DNA of 64,000 bases from Actinokineospora bangkokensis (GTDB lineage Bacteria > Actinomycetota > Actinomycetes > Mycobacteriales > Pseudonocardiaceae). Positions 51,624 to 61,700 of this stretch are shown here, piece after piece (the stretch's first letter is position 1; the number at the start of each line of letters is the position of its first letter). The translations under genes were made by a program, and so were the position numbers. The notes beneath the pieces are model-generated. The model worked only from the letters and a program-made list of their open reading frames with translations. It had not been told where the DNA came from and did no database searches. The stretch lies in the NCBI RefSeq assembly GCF_001940455.1, contig NZ_MKQR01000011.1:314681-378680 (forward strand). Direction: 5' to 3'.

Positions 51624-54110
51624 TCAGTGCGCCGAGGCGGTCTCCTCGGCGGCCGGGGTCCCGGTCGCGGTCCGGCCGCGGGGGGCGGCCGAGCGCACGT
51701 GGACGTGGGTGGGGGCCAGGGGCTCGTCGGCCTCGACCGCGTCCAGGTCGGGCCTGCCGATCACGCCGACGCCGCAGTGGGCCTCGGTGCCCCAGACCTC
51801 CTCGTCCTCCGAGAGCCAGGTCTGGCGTTCGCGCTCCTGCTCCTTGTTGCCGCCCTGACCACCGGTCATGGGGGGCATCATCGGGGGCATGAAGGGCGGC
51901 ATCGCCCCTCTGCGGTCATCACGGCCCGCACCCCCCTGGGGGTTCACCGCGCCGTCGCCGCCGCCCGAACCGCCGGACCAGTCGGACCAGCCGTCGGTGG
52001 ACCCGACGCCGAACGGGTCGCCCGCACCGGTGCCCGCACCGCCGCCGCCTGCCCCGAAGCCGCCTGCGCCGAGCCCGTCGGCACCGAGGCCACCGGCACC
52101 GCCGCCCGCACCGCCGCCGAGCGCGCCGAGGCCGTCGCCGAAGCCGCCCGCGCCGCCGAACCCACCGCCCGCGCCGCCGAGGCCGCCCGCGGAACCGTCC
52201 AGGCCCTCGGTGAGCGCGGCGGGCAGCTCGCCCGGCGCGGCACCGGGGGTGGCGCCGGGGCCGACGCCGAAGTCGCCCGCGGGGGGCAGCTGCACGCCGC
52301 CCTTGCCGCCGCCGGTGTCGCCGCCGGGCAGCAGCCCGTCGCTGGGCAGCAGGTCGCCGGGGGCCAGCGGCGCGTCGGGCGCCCAGCCCTCGTCGTCGGG
52401 GATGCCGTCGCCGTCGCGGTCGAGGCCGCCCCCGAGGCCGCCATCGGCGCCGGTGCCGGGGAGCAGGCCGTCCGCGGCGCCGCGGTCGCGGCCCCCGCCG
52501 GTGCCGCCGGGACCCGTGCCGCCCGCGCCGAGGCCGAGGCCGGTGCCGGGCGGGGGCAGGACGACGCCCGAGCCGCTGCTGCCATCGGCGCCAAGCCCGT
52601 CGGGTCCGAGACCATCGGGCCCGAGACCGCTCGTGCTGCCGTCAGCACCGAGGCCGCCCAGGCCGTCCACCCCACCGGTGCCGGGAGGCGGCGGAACCGC
52701 GCCGTCGCCACCGAGGCCGCCCAGACCGTCGACTCCACCGGTGCCGGGAGGCGGCGGGACGGCGCCGTTGCCCCCGAGGCCGTCCGTGCCACCGGTACCC
52801 GGGGGCGGCGGCACCGCGCCGTTGCCCCCGAGGCCGCCCAGGCCGTCCGTACCACCTGTGCCGGGGGGCGGCGGGACCGCGCCGCCACCGCCTTCCCCGC
52901 CCGTGCTGCCGGGAGGCGGCGGGACCTGCCCGGTGCCGGGCGGCGGCGGGACCGCGCCTCCGCCACCGCCAGCGGGCGGCGGGGGCGGCGGGGGCGGGGG
53001 CGGAGGAGGCGGCGGGGGTGTCGCGCCGCCGCCGCCGAGACCGCCGCCGCCGGGTGAGCCCAGGGTGGGCGGCGGGTTGTTCTTGAGGTCGCCCAGCGAG
53101 CGCAGCGACTTGGTGTACTCGTTGGTCAGCGGGGACAGGGCGGTGCGCGCCGACTCGTCGAGGGTCTTGAGCTTGTTCTTGATGTAGGTGCTGACGGCGA
53201 GGTTCGCGCTGTCCCAGAACGCCTGCGTGGTGAGGTTGCCCGAGATGTGCGGCAGGTCCTTGATCCAGGTCTGGCGGGTCGCGTCGTAGTTGCTGCGGTA
53301 CTCCGACATCACCTTGCGGATGTACTCCTCGGACTTCTCCCGGGAGTCGAAGTCGTCGAGCATGTAGTGGTTGGCCATGCCCTCGGGGTACATGCCCTTC
53401 GTCATCACCAGCAGGCCCTGGCGCTTGAGGTAGACGACGATGTTGTTGATGAGCATGCTGTGGATCTTCTGCGGCTCGGTCTTGAGCCAGGACACGTTGT
53501 CCCACCAGGTCTTGGCCATCGCGGTCCCGTAGGACTTGAGGTAGTGGTAGTCCCAGTACAGCGCGGTCGGCATGTCCGGCTTGCGGTCGAGCATCAGCTG
53601 CTCGCGCAGGTCGCCGAGGGTGAACGCCAGCCGCTTGAGGTTGACCTGGATCGCGTAGGCGGCCTTGCCCTTGAACGCCGAGTCGGAGCTGTCGAGGCCC
53701 TTGACCCAGCCGTCGAGGGTCTCCTTGTTCGTGCGCAGCCAGTTGACGTACTTGTTGGCCACCTCGTAGGAGTCGAACAGGCGCTGGGCGTCCATGATGC
53801 CGGTCTTGCCCTGCGACAGCGGGGTGGCCAGGCCGTCGATCTCGGTGAGCTGGTTGCCGTAGCTCGTCCACGCCGCCTGGTTGAGGTCGACGCCGAAGTA
53901 GTGCTTGTCCCAGGCGCGGTAGTGGTAGGAGGCCTTCGCGGCCTCGGCGCCCTCGGGGGTGAAGCGGAACCAGGGGTTCTTCGACCCGGCTCCCCCGGCC
54001 TCGTCGACGAAGCCGTGCAGGTCCGGCCCCTGGCCCGTCACCGCGAACAGGATCTGGGCGAAGTTGGCGCCGGACAGGTCGCCGGTGCCGGGCAGCGTGG
54101 GTTGTGCCAT
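51624..54110 (-). CDS. large T7SS substrate with Pro/Gly-rich repeats
   Basis: This is an 828-residue protein. Residues 1-350 are a helical, Trp/Tyr-rich domain (FGVDLNQAAWTSYGNQLTEIDGL; YWDYHYLKSYGTAMAKTWWDNV) comparable in size to EspB/PPE-type ESX substrates, without an obvious YxxxD/E signal. Residues 355-530 contain polyproline and repeated PPPPGTGG-x-DGLGG units, followed by Gly-rich sequence. The acidic tail has the RQTWLSEDEEVWG and GVIGRPD motifs found at the ends of actinobacterial Pro-rich ESX substrates. ATG 54110 has a GGAGG site. It sits between the WXG100-like genes and the YbaB-like gene in the eccD operon. Exact role unknown; surface or envelope structural component is likely. 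Confidence 0.75.
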   Translation of the reverse strand: MAQPTLPGTGDLSGANFAQILFAVTGQGPDLHGFVDEAGGAGSKNPWFRFTPEGAEAAKASYHYRAWDKHYFGVDLNQAAWTSYGNQLTEIDGLATPLSQGKTGIMDAQRLFDSYEVANKYVNWLRTNKETLDGWVKGLDSSDSAFKGKAAYAIQVNLKRLAFTLGDLREQLMLDRKPDMPTALYWDYHYLKSYGTAMAKTWWDNVSWLKTEPQKIHSMLINNIVVYLKRQGLLVMTKGMYPEGMANHYMLDDFDSREKSEEYIRKVMSEYRSNYDATRQTWIKDLPHISGNLTTQAFWDSANLAVSTYIKNKLKTLDESARTALSPLTNEYTKSLRSLGDLKNNPPPTLGSPGGGGLGGGGATPPPPPPPPPPPPPPPAGGGGGAVPPPPGTGQVPPPPGSTGGEGGGGAVPPPPGTGGTDGLGGLGGNGAVPPPPGTGGTDGLGGNGAVPPPPGTGGVDGLGGLGGDGAVPPPPGTGGVDGLGGLGADGSTSGLGPDGLGPDGLGADGSSGSGVVLPPPGTGLGLGAGGTGPGGTGGGRDRGAADGLLPGTGADGGLGGGLDRDGDGIPDDEGWAPDAPLAPGDLLPSDGLLPGGDTGGGKGGVQLPPAGDFGVGPGATPGAAPGELPAALTEGLDGSAGGLGGAGGGFGGAGGFGDGLGALGGGAGGGAGGLGADGLGAGGFGAGGGGAGTGAGDPFGVGSTDGWSDWSGGSGGGDGAVNPQGGAGRDDRRGAMPPFMPPMMPPMTGGQGGNKEQERERQTWLSEDEEVWGTEAHCGVGVIGRPDLDAVEADEPLAPTHVHVRSAAPRGRTATGTPAAEETASAH
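52640..53030 (-). repeat. polyproline and PPPPGTGG-DGLGG repeats in the T7SS substrate
   Basis: The coding sequence repeats units of GAVPPPPGTGG-[TV]-DGLGGLGG about five times, and next to them (52975-53030) is a run of about 15 proline codons flanked by Gly-rich sequence. Such tracts are prone to slippage and copy-number change. Confidence 0.75.
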
Positions 54111-54143
54111 GGCTGGGTCCTCCTGGTTCCCGTGTCGGCCGTG

Positions 54144-54530
54144 CTACTTGGGTCCGGTGCCGCCGCCGGTCAGGCCGCCCCCGGCGTTGAAGTCGGGGAA
54201 CTCTGCGACGAACTTGCCGATCTCGTAGTTGGCCAGGTCGCTGTGGTCCTTGAACACGCTCTTGGCCTCGACCAGGGCGTTGCGGAACTTGACGATGGCC
54301 TGGCGCAGGGTCTCGTTCTGCGCGGCGACCGAGGCGCCGAACTTCTGGCCCTTGGTGACCAGGTCGACCGCGGGCTGCCAGTGCTGCTTGCCCGGCTGGA
54401 GGGTGAAGCTGTCGTCGAGCCAGACGGTGTCGGAGGTCGTCGCGTTGTGCAGCAGCGAGTACTCCAGGTCGTCCATGACCTTGATCAGCTGGTTGTACTT
54501 GGTCTCGTCGAAGGTGATGTTGGTGCCCAC
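54144..54530 (-). CDS. WXG100-superfamily-like protein 3
   Basis: This 128-residue helical protein (TNITFDETKYNQLIKVMDDLEYSLLHN; KHWQPAVDLVTKGQ after W in TVWLDDS) is longer than classic WXG100 proteins and has a Gly-rich tail (FNAGGGLTGGGTGPK). The mid-turn WxG is W-L-D. GTG 54530 has a perfect GGAGG site; the more upstream in-frame start is unlikely. It lies just before the large Pro/Gly-rich substrate, possibly as its partner. Confidence 0.75.
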   Translation of the reverse strand: MGTNITFDETKYNQLIKVMDDLEYSLLHNATTSDTVWLDDSFTLQPGKQHWQPAVDLVTKGQKFGASVAAQNETLRQAIVKFRNALVEAKSVFKDHSDLANYEIGKFVAEFPDFNAGGGLTGGGTGPK

Positions 54531-54627
54531 TGCGTCCTCCTCGTGCGGTGCCCGCTGCCGCGGGTGGTAGGGGTGGGTCCCCACGCCCGCGCCGCGGTCC
54601 GGTGTGGACCGCGGCGCGGGGCGGGGG

Positions 54628-54918
54628 TCAGCTGTACATGATCTTGGCGCCCAGGTTGTCGCCGTTCTGGAAGATCTCGTGCACGTTGATCGAGCTCATC
54701 GTGCCCAGGTTGATCTGGGTCATCATGTCCTGGTAGGCCTGGTTCCACTGGGTCTGCTGCTCCAGCCACAGCGGGGTGGCCTTGCTGTCGATGGCCTCGG
54801 CGGTGTGCTTGAGCACGCCGTTGAGGTCCTGCAGGATCTGGCCGACGGTCTTGACGTGCATCGCCAGCTGCTCGTTGACGTCGAGGTAGCCGTTGTTGTT
54901 GATGTCGAAGCTGGTCAT
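54628..54918 (-). CDS. WXG100-superfamily-like protein 2
   Basis: This 96-residue protein has the size and helix-turn-helix layout of WXG100 secretion substrates. The first helix (NNNGYLDVNEQLAMHVKTVGQILQDLNGVLKHTAEAI) is followed by PLWLEQQTQWNQAYQDMM, with W-L-E in the turn instead of W-x-G. ATG 54918 has a GAGAGGAC site. It is the second of three such small genes in tandem. Confidence 0.8.
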   Translation of the reverse strand: MTSFDINNNGYLDVNEQLAMHVKTVGQILQDLNGVLKHTAEAIDSKATPLWLEQQTQWNQAYQDMMTQINLGTMSSINVHEIFQNGDNLGAKIMYS

Positions 54919-54964
54919 GGTCTCGTCCTCTCGGGGGTGGCGCGCGGGGGTGGGCTGGTGGGGG

Positions 54965-55282
54965 TCAGTGCTGGCCGCTGGAGGGGCCGTTGGCGGTGGT
55001 GGAGGCGTCGGTGTTGGTGCTGCGGTTGACCCGCAGCAGGTCCTTGGCCTTGTAGTTCAGGTCGGTCATCATCTGCACCACGCGGTTGAAGTCGCTGGTC
55101 CAGGTGGTGAAGGCGTTGCGCAGCTTGATGCCGGACTCGGAGTTGTTCACCATCGGCATCACCGCGGCCACCGAGCCGACCTGGCCGCTGACCTGGTTCA
55201 TGCTGGAGATGGCGGTGTCGGTGCCGTTGATCACCGAGATCAGGGCCTGGTCGCTGTAGGCGTTGCGCCCGTTGTTCGACAT
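54965..55282 (-). CDS. WXG100-superfamily-like protein 1
   Basis: This 105-residue protein has two helices around FTTWTSDFNRVV (W-T-S at the usual WxG turn) and a C-terminal DLNYKAKDLLRV with a Y-x-x-x-D signal (YKAKD) matching the general ESX export motif. Ser/Thr/Gly-rich ends are disordered. ATG 55282 has a GGAGGACACC site. It directly follows eccB and is probably the secreted core substrate, perhaps dimerising with the next gene product. Confidence 0.82.
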   Translation of the reverse strand: MSNNGRNAYSDQALISVINGTDTAISSMNQVSGQVGSVAAVMPMVNNSESGIKLRNAFTTWTSDFNRVVQMMTDLNYKAKDLLRVNRSTNTDASTTANGPSSGQH

Positions 55283-55356
55283 GGTGTCCTCCTGGTTTTC
55301 CGGTTCGTCGGTCGTGGGTCGTCGTGCGCTGTCGGGCCGGGGTCCGGTGTGGACCG

Positions 55357-56691
55357 TCAGCCGAGCTTGTCGAGCGCGGGCCCGGTGGGCAGCAGCGCGA
55401 GCAGGTCCGCGGGGACCGGCTGCGCGGTGCCGACCGGCAGGCCGAGCGCGTCGGCGGCGGCGGGGCCCGCCACCGGGTACTTCGCCCCGGTCTCGGTGAC
55501 CAGGTAGACCCCGGCCCCGGGCACGCCGGGGGCCGGGCGGGTGCGGGCGAGCACGCCCGCGCCGGGGGCGACCCGCACCCGGTCGGCCACCCGGGCGTCC
55601 CGGGTGACCCCGGCCGGGCCCGCCTCGCGGGCGGGGCCGGTGGGCAGCGGGGCCGAGGCGAGCACCGCGCCGTCCCCCGACCACTGCACGCACGGGGCGG
55701 CCCCGGCGGTTCGCAGCGCGGTCGGCGGGTTCGCGGGCAGCTCGGCCTGCCAGGCGGGCGCGGGCAGCACGGGCTGCCCGGCCAGCTCGGCGGGGGTGAT
55801 GCGCAGCGTCGGCAGGGCCTGGCCCGCGGGGTCGGCGGTGAGCAGCGCGGCCACCGTCGCGGTGACCGGGGCCAGGCCGCCGGGCACGGCGACGAAGGTG
55901 CGCGCGCCGACGGCCTCGGGCACCGAGACGAGTTGGCCCAGCGTGGTCGGCCTGCCCGCGACCACCGGCCCGGCGCCGCCGCGCAGCACGCCGGGGGCGC
56001 CCAGGTCGGGTCCGGCGGGCAGGGCGTTGAGCCAGGCGGGGTCGACGACCGCGGCGGCGTCGGGGTCGAGCCCCAGCGCCCGGGGCACCCACGGCTCGGC
56101 CACCCGGAACCGGCGGTCGCGCCAGGCCAGGTGCAGCTCGGTGCCGGAGCGCACGAGCAGCGCCTGGTCGTCGCCCGCGACGCGCAGCCCGCCCACCGCG
56201 CCGATGGCCAGGGTGAGCAGCGGCCCGTCGGGGGCCGTGCCCGCGCACACCGTCCACGGCGGCCGCGCGGCCCCGGTGGGCAGCGCGTCGGGGGCGCCGA
56301 GGATGCCGACCGGCGCGCCCTGCGGCACCCCGGCCAGGTCGGCCGAGCCGACGGTGGCGACCACCGGGTCCCCGCCGACGAGCAGCCGCGCCGAGGCGTA
56401 GTTGAGCACGGGCCGCAGCGCGCCGTCGATGAGCAGGTACCGGTTGCCGGTGTCCTCGTCGACGATCAGCGCCCCCGGCTCCCGCCAGTCCCCGGCCGAG
56501 CGGCCCGAGACCAGCCCGGCGACGAGGACCCCGGCGGCGACGAGCACCCCGACGCCCACCCCGCCCGCCAGCCCCACCGTGGTGCGGCGCAGCGGCCGCT
56601 CCGCGGCGTCCGGGTCGGTGCGCAGCACCGCCGAGACGAGCCTGCCCGCCAGGAACGAGTGCGCCTGGACCTGTTCACGCCTGCCGTACAT
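55357..56691 (-). CDS. eccB: type VII secretion core protein EccB
   Basis: This 444-residue protein starts with the canonical cytosolic EccB segment (MYGRREQVQAHSFLAGRLVSAVLRTDPDAAERPLRRT). One membrane helix follows (about 37-62), then a periplasmic domain beginning ALIVDEDTGNRYLLIDGALRPVLNYASARLL, as in all EccB. C158-like and C330-like cysteines (VCAG, PCVQW) may form the known disulfide. EccB anchors the ESX membrane complex and faces the periplasm, interacting with mycosin. ATG 56691 has a GGAGG site. It is 52 bp downstream of eccD. Confidence 0.95.
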   Translation of the reverse strand: MYGRREQVQAHSFLAGRLVSAVLRTDPDAAERPLRRTTVGLAGGVGVGVLVAAGVLVAGLVSGRSAGDWREPGALIVDEDTGNRYLLIDGALRPVLNYASARLLVGGDPVVATVGSADLAGVPQGAPVGILGAPDALPTGAARPPWTVCAGTAPDGPLLTLAIGAVGGLRVAGDDQALLVRSGTELHLAWRDRRFRVAEPWVPRALGLDPDAAAVVDPAWLNALPAGPDLGAPGVLRGGAGPVVAGRPTTLGQLVSVPEAVGARTFVAVPGGLAPVTATVAALLTADPAGQALPTLRITPAELAGQPVLPAPAWQAELPANPPTALRTAGAAPCVQWSGDGAVLASAPLPTGPAREAGPAGVTRDARVADRVRVAPGAGVLARTRPAPGVPGAGVYLVTETGAKYPVAGPAAADALGLPVGTAQPVPADLLALLPTGPALDKLG

Positions 56692-56742
56692 GGTGTCCTC
56701 CTTCCCTGCCCTGTCCACGGGCGGCGGTGGTCGTGCGGTTCA

Positions 56743-58149
56743 TCAGCCGAACAGGGCGGTGACGGCGCCGTAGGCACCGGTGACGGCGAGCGCCAGCGGG
56801 ACGACGGCCAGCGCGCACACCCAGTGCGCGATGTCGCCCAACCGCCCCCAGCGCGGGATGAGCTTGCGGTCCGGGAGGCTGTGCGCCCCCGCCAGCGCGC
56901 CCGCGGCGCACAGCACCAGCAGGACGGCCCCCGCCCACCGCCACGGCCCGTCGAGGTGGTCGGCCCACACGAAGGCCAGTTCGGCCAACCCCACCGCCGC
57001 GGGCACCATCGCCGCCGCGCGGTGCCACGTGCCGGGCAGCTCCCGGGCGTGCAGCAGCAGCAGGAACCCCACCGCGGCGCTGAACGCGGCCGCGTCCCAC
57101 CGCGGCGCGGCGGCCACGACGACCAGCCCGCCCGCGATGACGCCCCCCAGCACGGCCAGGAACGCCGTCAGGTAGGCGTCCGCCCTGGTGGCGCGCTCGA
57201 TCACCGACCCGCTGGGGTGCGGGTCGAGGTTCTGCTGGAACTCCGTCGTGCTCGTCGGCACCGGCTCCACGGCCAACCCGGCCAACCGCGCCGAGACCGT
57301 CGGCGCCAACCGCGTCAGCAGCAGCGCGGTGCAGACCACGACCGCCGCCGCCCCCGTGCCGGTGAGCCCGGTGGTGCTCAACGCCCCACCCGCGGCGACG
57401 AGCACCCCGCCCGCCGCCACCGCCGAGCACGCCTCAACCGCTTGACCAGCGGCGAACCGCGCCGCGACGGCCAGCACGGCCACGGCCACCCCGGCGGCCA
57501 GCACCCCCGGCCCGGTCAGCCAGTCCACCGGCGGCGCGGCCCCGATCGGCACCGCGGCCCCGGCGATCGCCCCGGCCCCGACACCCGTCGCGGCCAGCAC
57601 CAGCGCGGACACCCGGTCCCCCAGCACCCGCCCCGCGGTCGCCGCCCCCGCCAGCAGCGCGAGCCCGAGACCACCGGCCCCGAGCGCCACGGCGTACCCG
57701 CTCGCCGCCCCCGCCGCCACCAGCACGGCGAGCACGGAGCACACGGCCAGCACCACCACGCACACCCGCCGCGTGAGCGCGGGCCGCCACCGGTCCTCCC
57801 GCCTCGACAACCCCGTGTGCACCCCGTCGACCAGGTCGTCGAAGTCCACCAGCGGCAACAGGTCGTCGCGCGGGCGCAGGTGCAGCAGGTCCCCGTCGAA
57901 CAACCCGGCCGCGGCGGGCCCCAGGTCCTCGTCGACGGGCGGTTCACCCAACCGCTGCAACACCCAGCCGCCGTGGGCCAGGCCGCTGGTCGCCAGCGCG
58001 GGGTCCAGGTGCCCGAGCACCGTGGGCATGAGGTCGGCGACGGGGACGTGGGCGGGGACGGCGAGCTCCACCCGCGACGTGGGCCCACAGATGGTGAGCC
58101 TGCACATCTCGCCGGAGCCCGCGGTCGCCGCGGGGGAAGTGGTGGCCAT
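56743..58149 (-). CDS. eccD: type VII secretion channel protein EccD
   Basis: This 468-residue protein has an N-terminal ubiquitin-like domain (about 14-95; CRLTICGPTSRVELAVPAHVPVADLMP is the EccD signature) and about 11 closely packed membrane helices from residue 125 onward, several very Ala/Val-rich. EccD dimers line the ESX inner-membrane pore. It heads the minus-strand operon of about 18.7 kb that runs to the giant effector, and is divergent from the cupin/eccC side. No strong ribosome binding site precedes ATG 58149. Confidence 0.93.
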   Translation of the reverse strand: MATTSPAATAGSGEMCRLTICGPTSRVELAVPAHVPVADLMPTVLGHLDPALATSGLAHGGWVLQRLGEPPVDEDLGPAAAGLFDGDLLHLRPRDDLLPLVDFDDLVDGVHTGLSRREDRWRPALTRRVCVVVLAVCSVLAVLVAAGAASGYAVALGAGGLGLALLAGAATAGRVLGDRVSALVLAATGVGAGAIAGAAVPIGAAPPVDWLTGPGVLAAGVAVAVLAVAARFAAGQAVEACSAVAAGGVLVAAGGALSTTGLTGTGAAAVVVCTALLLTRLAPTVSARLAGLAVEPVPTSTTEFQQNLDPHPSGSVIERATRADAYLTAFLAVLGGVIAGGLVVVAAAPRWDAAAFSAAVGFLLLLHARELPGTWHRAAAMVPAAVGLAELAFVWADHLDGPWRWAGAVLLVLCAAGALAGAHSLPDRKLIPRWGRLGDIAHWVCALAVVPLALAVTGAYGAVTALFG

Positions 58150-58310
58150 GCCCCACCCACGGCCACCCCCGGCCGTTCGGTTCAGAAGGTCCGCGGACCT
58201 GCTGTCCCAGCCCGTGCGGGCCTACTCGGTACCCTCGAAGCCCTCCGGCGGCTGCACCCCCTCGGCGGCGAACGAGCGACCGTGCCCCGCATTGATTGGG
58301 AGATGGGCAC

Positions 58311-58658
58311 GTGACGAGCTGGACCACCGGCAACGCCAACGAGGACGGCACCGACACCCGCGGCTGGCTTGTCGGTCATTTCATCGACCACGACAAGGGC
58401 GTGCGCCACCAGGACGGCGTGGAGGTCAAGTGGGGCGTCCACCCGCCTGGCGACAAGCGCGCCGAGTGGACCGCCGATGACCAGCGCACCACGCTGGTCA
58501 TCCTCATCAGCGGCCACTTCCGCGTGGACGTGACCGGTGGTTCGGCCACCATGACCCGCCAAGGCGACTACGTCATGTGGGGGCCCGGGGTCGGCCACTC
58601 GTGGGAGGCCGCGGAGCACTCGGTGGTCCTCACCGTGCGCTGGCCGTCCGCCACCTGA
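58311..58658 (+). CDS. small cupin-fold protein
   Basis: This 115-residue single-domain protein has beta-strand blocks typical of a cupin: VKWGVHPPGDKRAEW, TTLVILISGHFRVDV, and ATMTRQGDYVMWGPGVGHSWEAAEHSVVLTVRW. A His pair (H34, H77 approximately) is less complete than the usual metal site, so metal binding is unsure. GTG 58311 has a GGGAG site. It lies between divergent eccD and eccC, an unusual position; it may sense a ligand for the locus or be a passenger. Confidence 0.7.
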   Translation: MTSWTTGNANEDGTDTRGWLVGHFIDHDKGVRHQDGVEVKWGVHPPGDKRAEWTADDQRTTLVILISGHFRVDVTGGSATMTRQGDYVMWGPGVGHSWEAAEHSVVLTVRWPSAT

Positions 58659-58663
58659 TCGAC

Positions 58664-58785
58664 CACGTGCCTGCGGCTCGACCCGCCCCATCGAGGTGAT
58701 CACCTCTGGGGCAGCGGTGAGGCCCGGTGGGAGTGAACCGCTCGGCGGCGCAGGCACGTGTGGGCAGGGAGCGGTCACCGCCGAG
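58664..58785 (+). promoter_or_regulatory. nested inverted repeats in the eccC leader
   Basis: Several exact pairings occur between the cupin stop and the eccC ATG: CACGTGCCTGCG (58664-58675) with CGCAGGCACGTG (58749-58760); GCCCCA/TGGGGC (58685-58690 and 58707-58712) around a 14-bp palindrome at 58693-58706; ACCGCTC (58737-58743) with GAGCGGT (58769-58775); and CTCGGCGG (58741-58748) with CCGCCGAG (58778-58785), which touches the AGAGGAG ribosome binding site. Confidence 0.6.
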
Positions 58786-58799
58786 AGGAGCCCACCACC

Positions 58800-61700
58800 A
58801 TGACCACGACGTTGTTCCGCAGGCAGGGGCGTGAGCAGCCGCCGGAGATGCCGGGGGGTGAGCTGACGTTGCAGGAGCCCCCGGTGCTGCCGGAGACCGT
58901 GGGTGGGGGCATGGGCGGGATGGTGGTCATGGTCCCGATGGCCCTGGGCAGCGCCGTGATGATGGTGGTGTTCATGGGGCAGTCCAACCCCGCGATGGGG
59001 ATGGGCATGGGCGGGATGATGGCGCTGAGCACGTTGATGATGGTGTTCGGGCAGGCCGGGCGCGGTGGGGGTGAGCGCAGGCAGCGGATGCGGGGGGAGC
59101 GGCGGGACTACCTGCGGTACCTGGGGCAGACGCGGGCGCAGGTGCGGTCGGTGGCCGACCGGCAGCGGACGGCGTTGGCGTGGCGGCACCCGGACCCAGC
59201 GGGGTTGTGGTCGGTGGCGATGACGAACCGGTTGTGGGAGCGGCGGGCGGGGCACGCGGACTTCGCCGAGGTGCGGGTGGGGTTGGGGCCGCAGCGGTTG
59301 GCGATGGCGATGACGCCGCTGAGCACGAAGCCGGTGTCGGACCTGGAGCCGTTGTCGGCGCGGGCGCTGCGGCGGTTCACCAACGCCTACACCACGGTGG
59401 CCGACCAGCCGACGGCGCTGTTCCTGCGCGGGTTCGCCCAGGTGCGGTGCAGCGGGGACGCCGACGCGGCGCGGGGGATGGTGCGGGCGCTGCTGGCGCA
59501 GCTGGTGGCGTTCCACTCCCCCGAGGACCTGCGGGTCGTCGTGTGCGCGGCGCAGGACCGGGTGGGGCACTGGGACTGGGTGAAGTGGCTGCCGCACGCC
59601 CAGCACCCGGTGGAGCAGGACGGCGCCGGGCAGGCGCGGCTGCTGGTGGACGGGGTGGACGGGCTGGTGGAGCTGCTGGCCGCCGAGCTGGACGACCGGG
59701 CGCGGTTCGAGCCAGGGGTGGCGCCGAGCCGGGAGGAGCCCTACGTCGTCGTGGTGCTGGACGGGATCGGGGTGCCCGCGGAGTCGCGGTTGGCCGGGGC
59801 CGGGTACCGCAACAGCGTCGTGCTCGACGTCTGCGGTGACCTGGGTTCCTCCGGCGGCAAGGGCAAGCTGCGCCTGGAGGTGACCGCCGAGCAGGTGTCG
59901 ATGCTGCGCACGGACCGCACAGGCAAGCAGGTGCGCACCCCGCTCGGCGTCCCCGACCGGCTCAGCGTCACCCGGGCGGGCGCGCTGGCCAGGGTGATCT
60001 CGCCCTACCGGCTGGGCGGCACCACCGACGTGGCCGAGCCGATGGTGGCCGACTTCGACCTGCCCCGGCTGCTGGGCGTGGCCGACCTCGACGAGCTGGA
60101 CCCGGCGCGGCTGTGGCGGCCGGGGCTCAGCGCGCACCGGCTGCGCATCCCGCTGGGCATCGCCGAGGACGGCTCGACCATCGAGCTGGACCTCAAGGAG
60201 TCGGCGCAGGGCGGCATGGGCCCGCACGGGCTGCTCATCGGCGCCACCGGTTCGGGCAAGAGCGAGCTGCTGCGCACGATGGTGCTGGGGCTGGCGATGA
60301 CGCACTCGCCGGAGATGCTGAACTTCGTCCTGGTGGACTTCAAGGGCGGGGCGACCTTCCTCGGCCTGGACCGGCTGCCGCACGTCTCCGCGGTCATCAC
60401 CAACCTCGCCGACGAGGCGCCGCTGGTGACCCGCATGCAGGACGCGCTGCACGGGGAGATGGTGCGCAGGCAGGAGCTGCTGCGGGCGGCGGGCAACTAC
60501 GCCTCGCTGCTGGACTACGAGAAGGCCCGCCAGTCCGGCACCCCGCTGGACCCGCTGCCCTCGCTGGTGGTCATCGTCGACGAGTTCTCCGAGCTGCTGG
60601 CGTCCAACCCGGACTTCTCCGAGCTGTTCGTCATGATCGGGCGGCTGGGCCGGTCGCTGGGGGTGCACCTGCTGCTGGCCTCGCAGCGCATCGAGGACGG
60701 CCGGATGCACAAGCTGGAGAGCCACCTGTCCTACCGGATCGGCCTGCGCACCTTCTCGGCGATGGAGAGCCGCTCGGTGATCGGCGTGCCCGACGCCTAC
60801 CAGCTGCCCAGCGCCCCCGGCAACGGCTACCTGCGCAGCGACGTGGCGACCCTGGTGCGGTTCAAGGCCGCCTACGTCTCCGGCGAGCACCGCCGCCGCA
60901 CCCGCGAGCAGCGCCAGGAGGACGTGCGCAGGCAGGTCGTGGCGTTCGGCGCCGGGCGCGCCCCGCTGGCGGTGGAGCAGGCGGTGAGCGCGGAGGTCGA
61001 GACGACCGGCACGAACCAGTCGGTGCTGGAGGTCGCGGTGGAGCGGCTGATGGGCCACGGCGCCCCGGCGCACCAGGTGTGGCTGCCCCCGCTGGGCGAG
61101 CCGCCGTCGCTGGACCAGGTGCTGCCGCCGCTGGAGGACGACCCGGAGCTGGGGTTGTGCGCGGCGAGCTGGCCCGCCCGCGGTGGGCTGGCGGTGCCGG
61201 TGGGCGTGGTGGACAAGCCGTTCGAGCAGATGCGCGACCTGCACCTGGTGGACCTGTCCGGTGCCGGTGGGCACGTGGGCATCGCCGGGTCGTCGCAGTC
61301 GGGCAAGAGCACCCTGCTGCGCACGCTGATCACCGCGATCGCGCTGACCCACACCCCGCGGGAGGCGCAGTTCTACTGCCTGGACTTCGGCGGCGGCACG
61401 CTGGCGGCGCTGGAGGGCCTGCCGCACGTGGGCGGGGTGGCGACGCGGATGCAGGCCGAGCGGGTGGGCCGCACGGTGGCCGAGGTGCAGGGCATCGTGG
61501 CCCGGCGCGAGGCGCTGTTCGCCGACCACGGCATCGACAGCATGGGGGTCTACCGGCAGCGCAAGGCCGCCGGGGAGTTCGCCGACGACCCGCACGGCGA
61601 CGTGTTCCTGGTGGTCGACGGCTGGGGCATGCTGCGCTCGGACTTCGAGCAGCACGACCAGGCGGTGCGGCTGCTGGCCGCCCGCGGGCTGGCCTACGGG

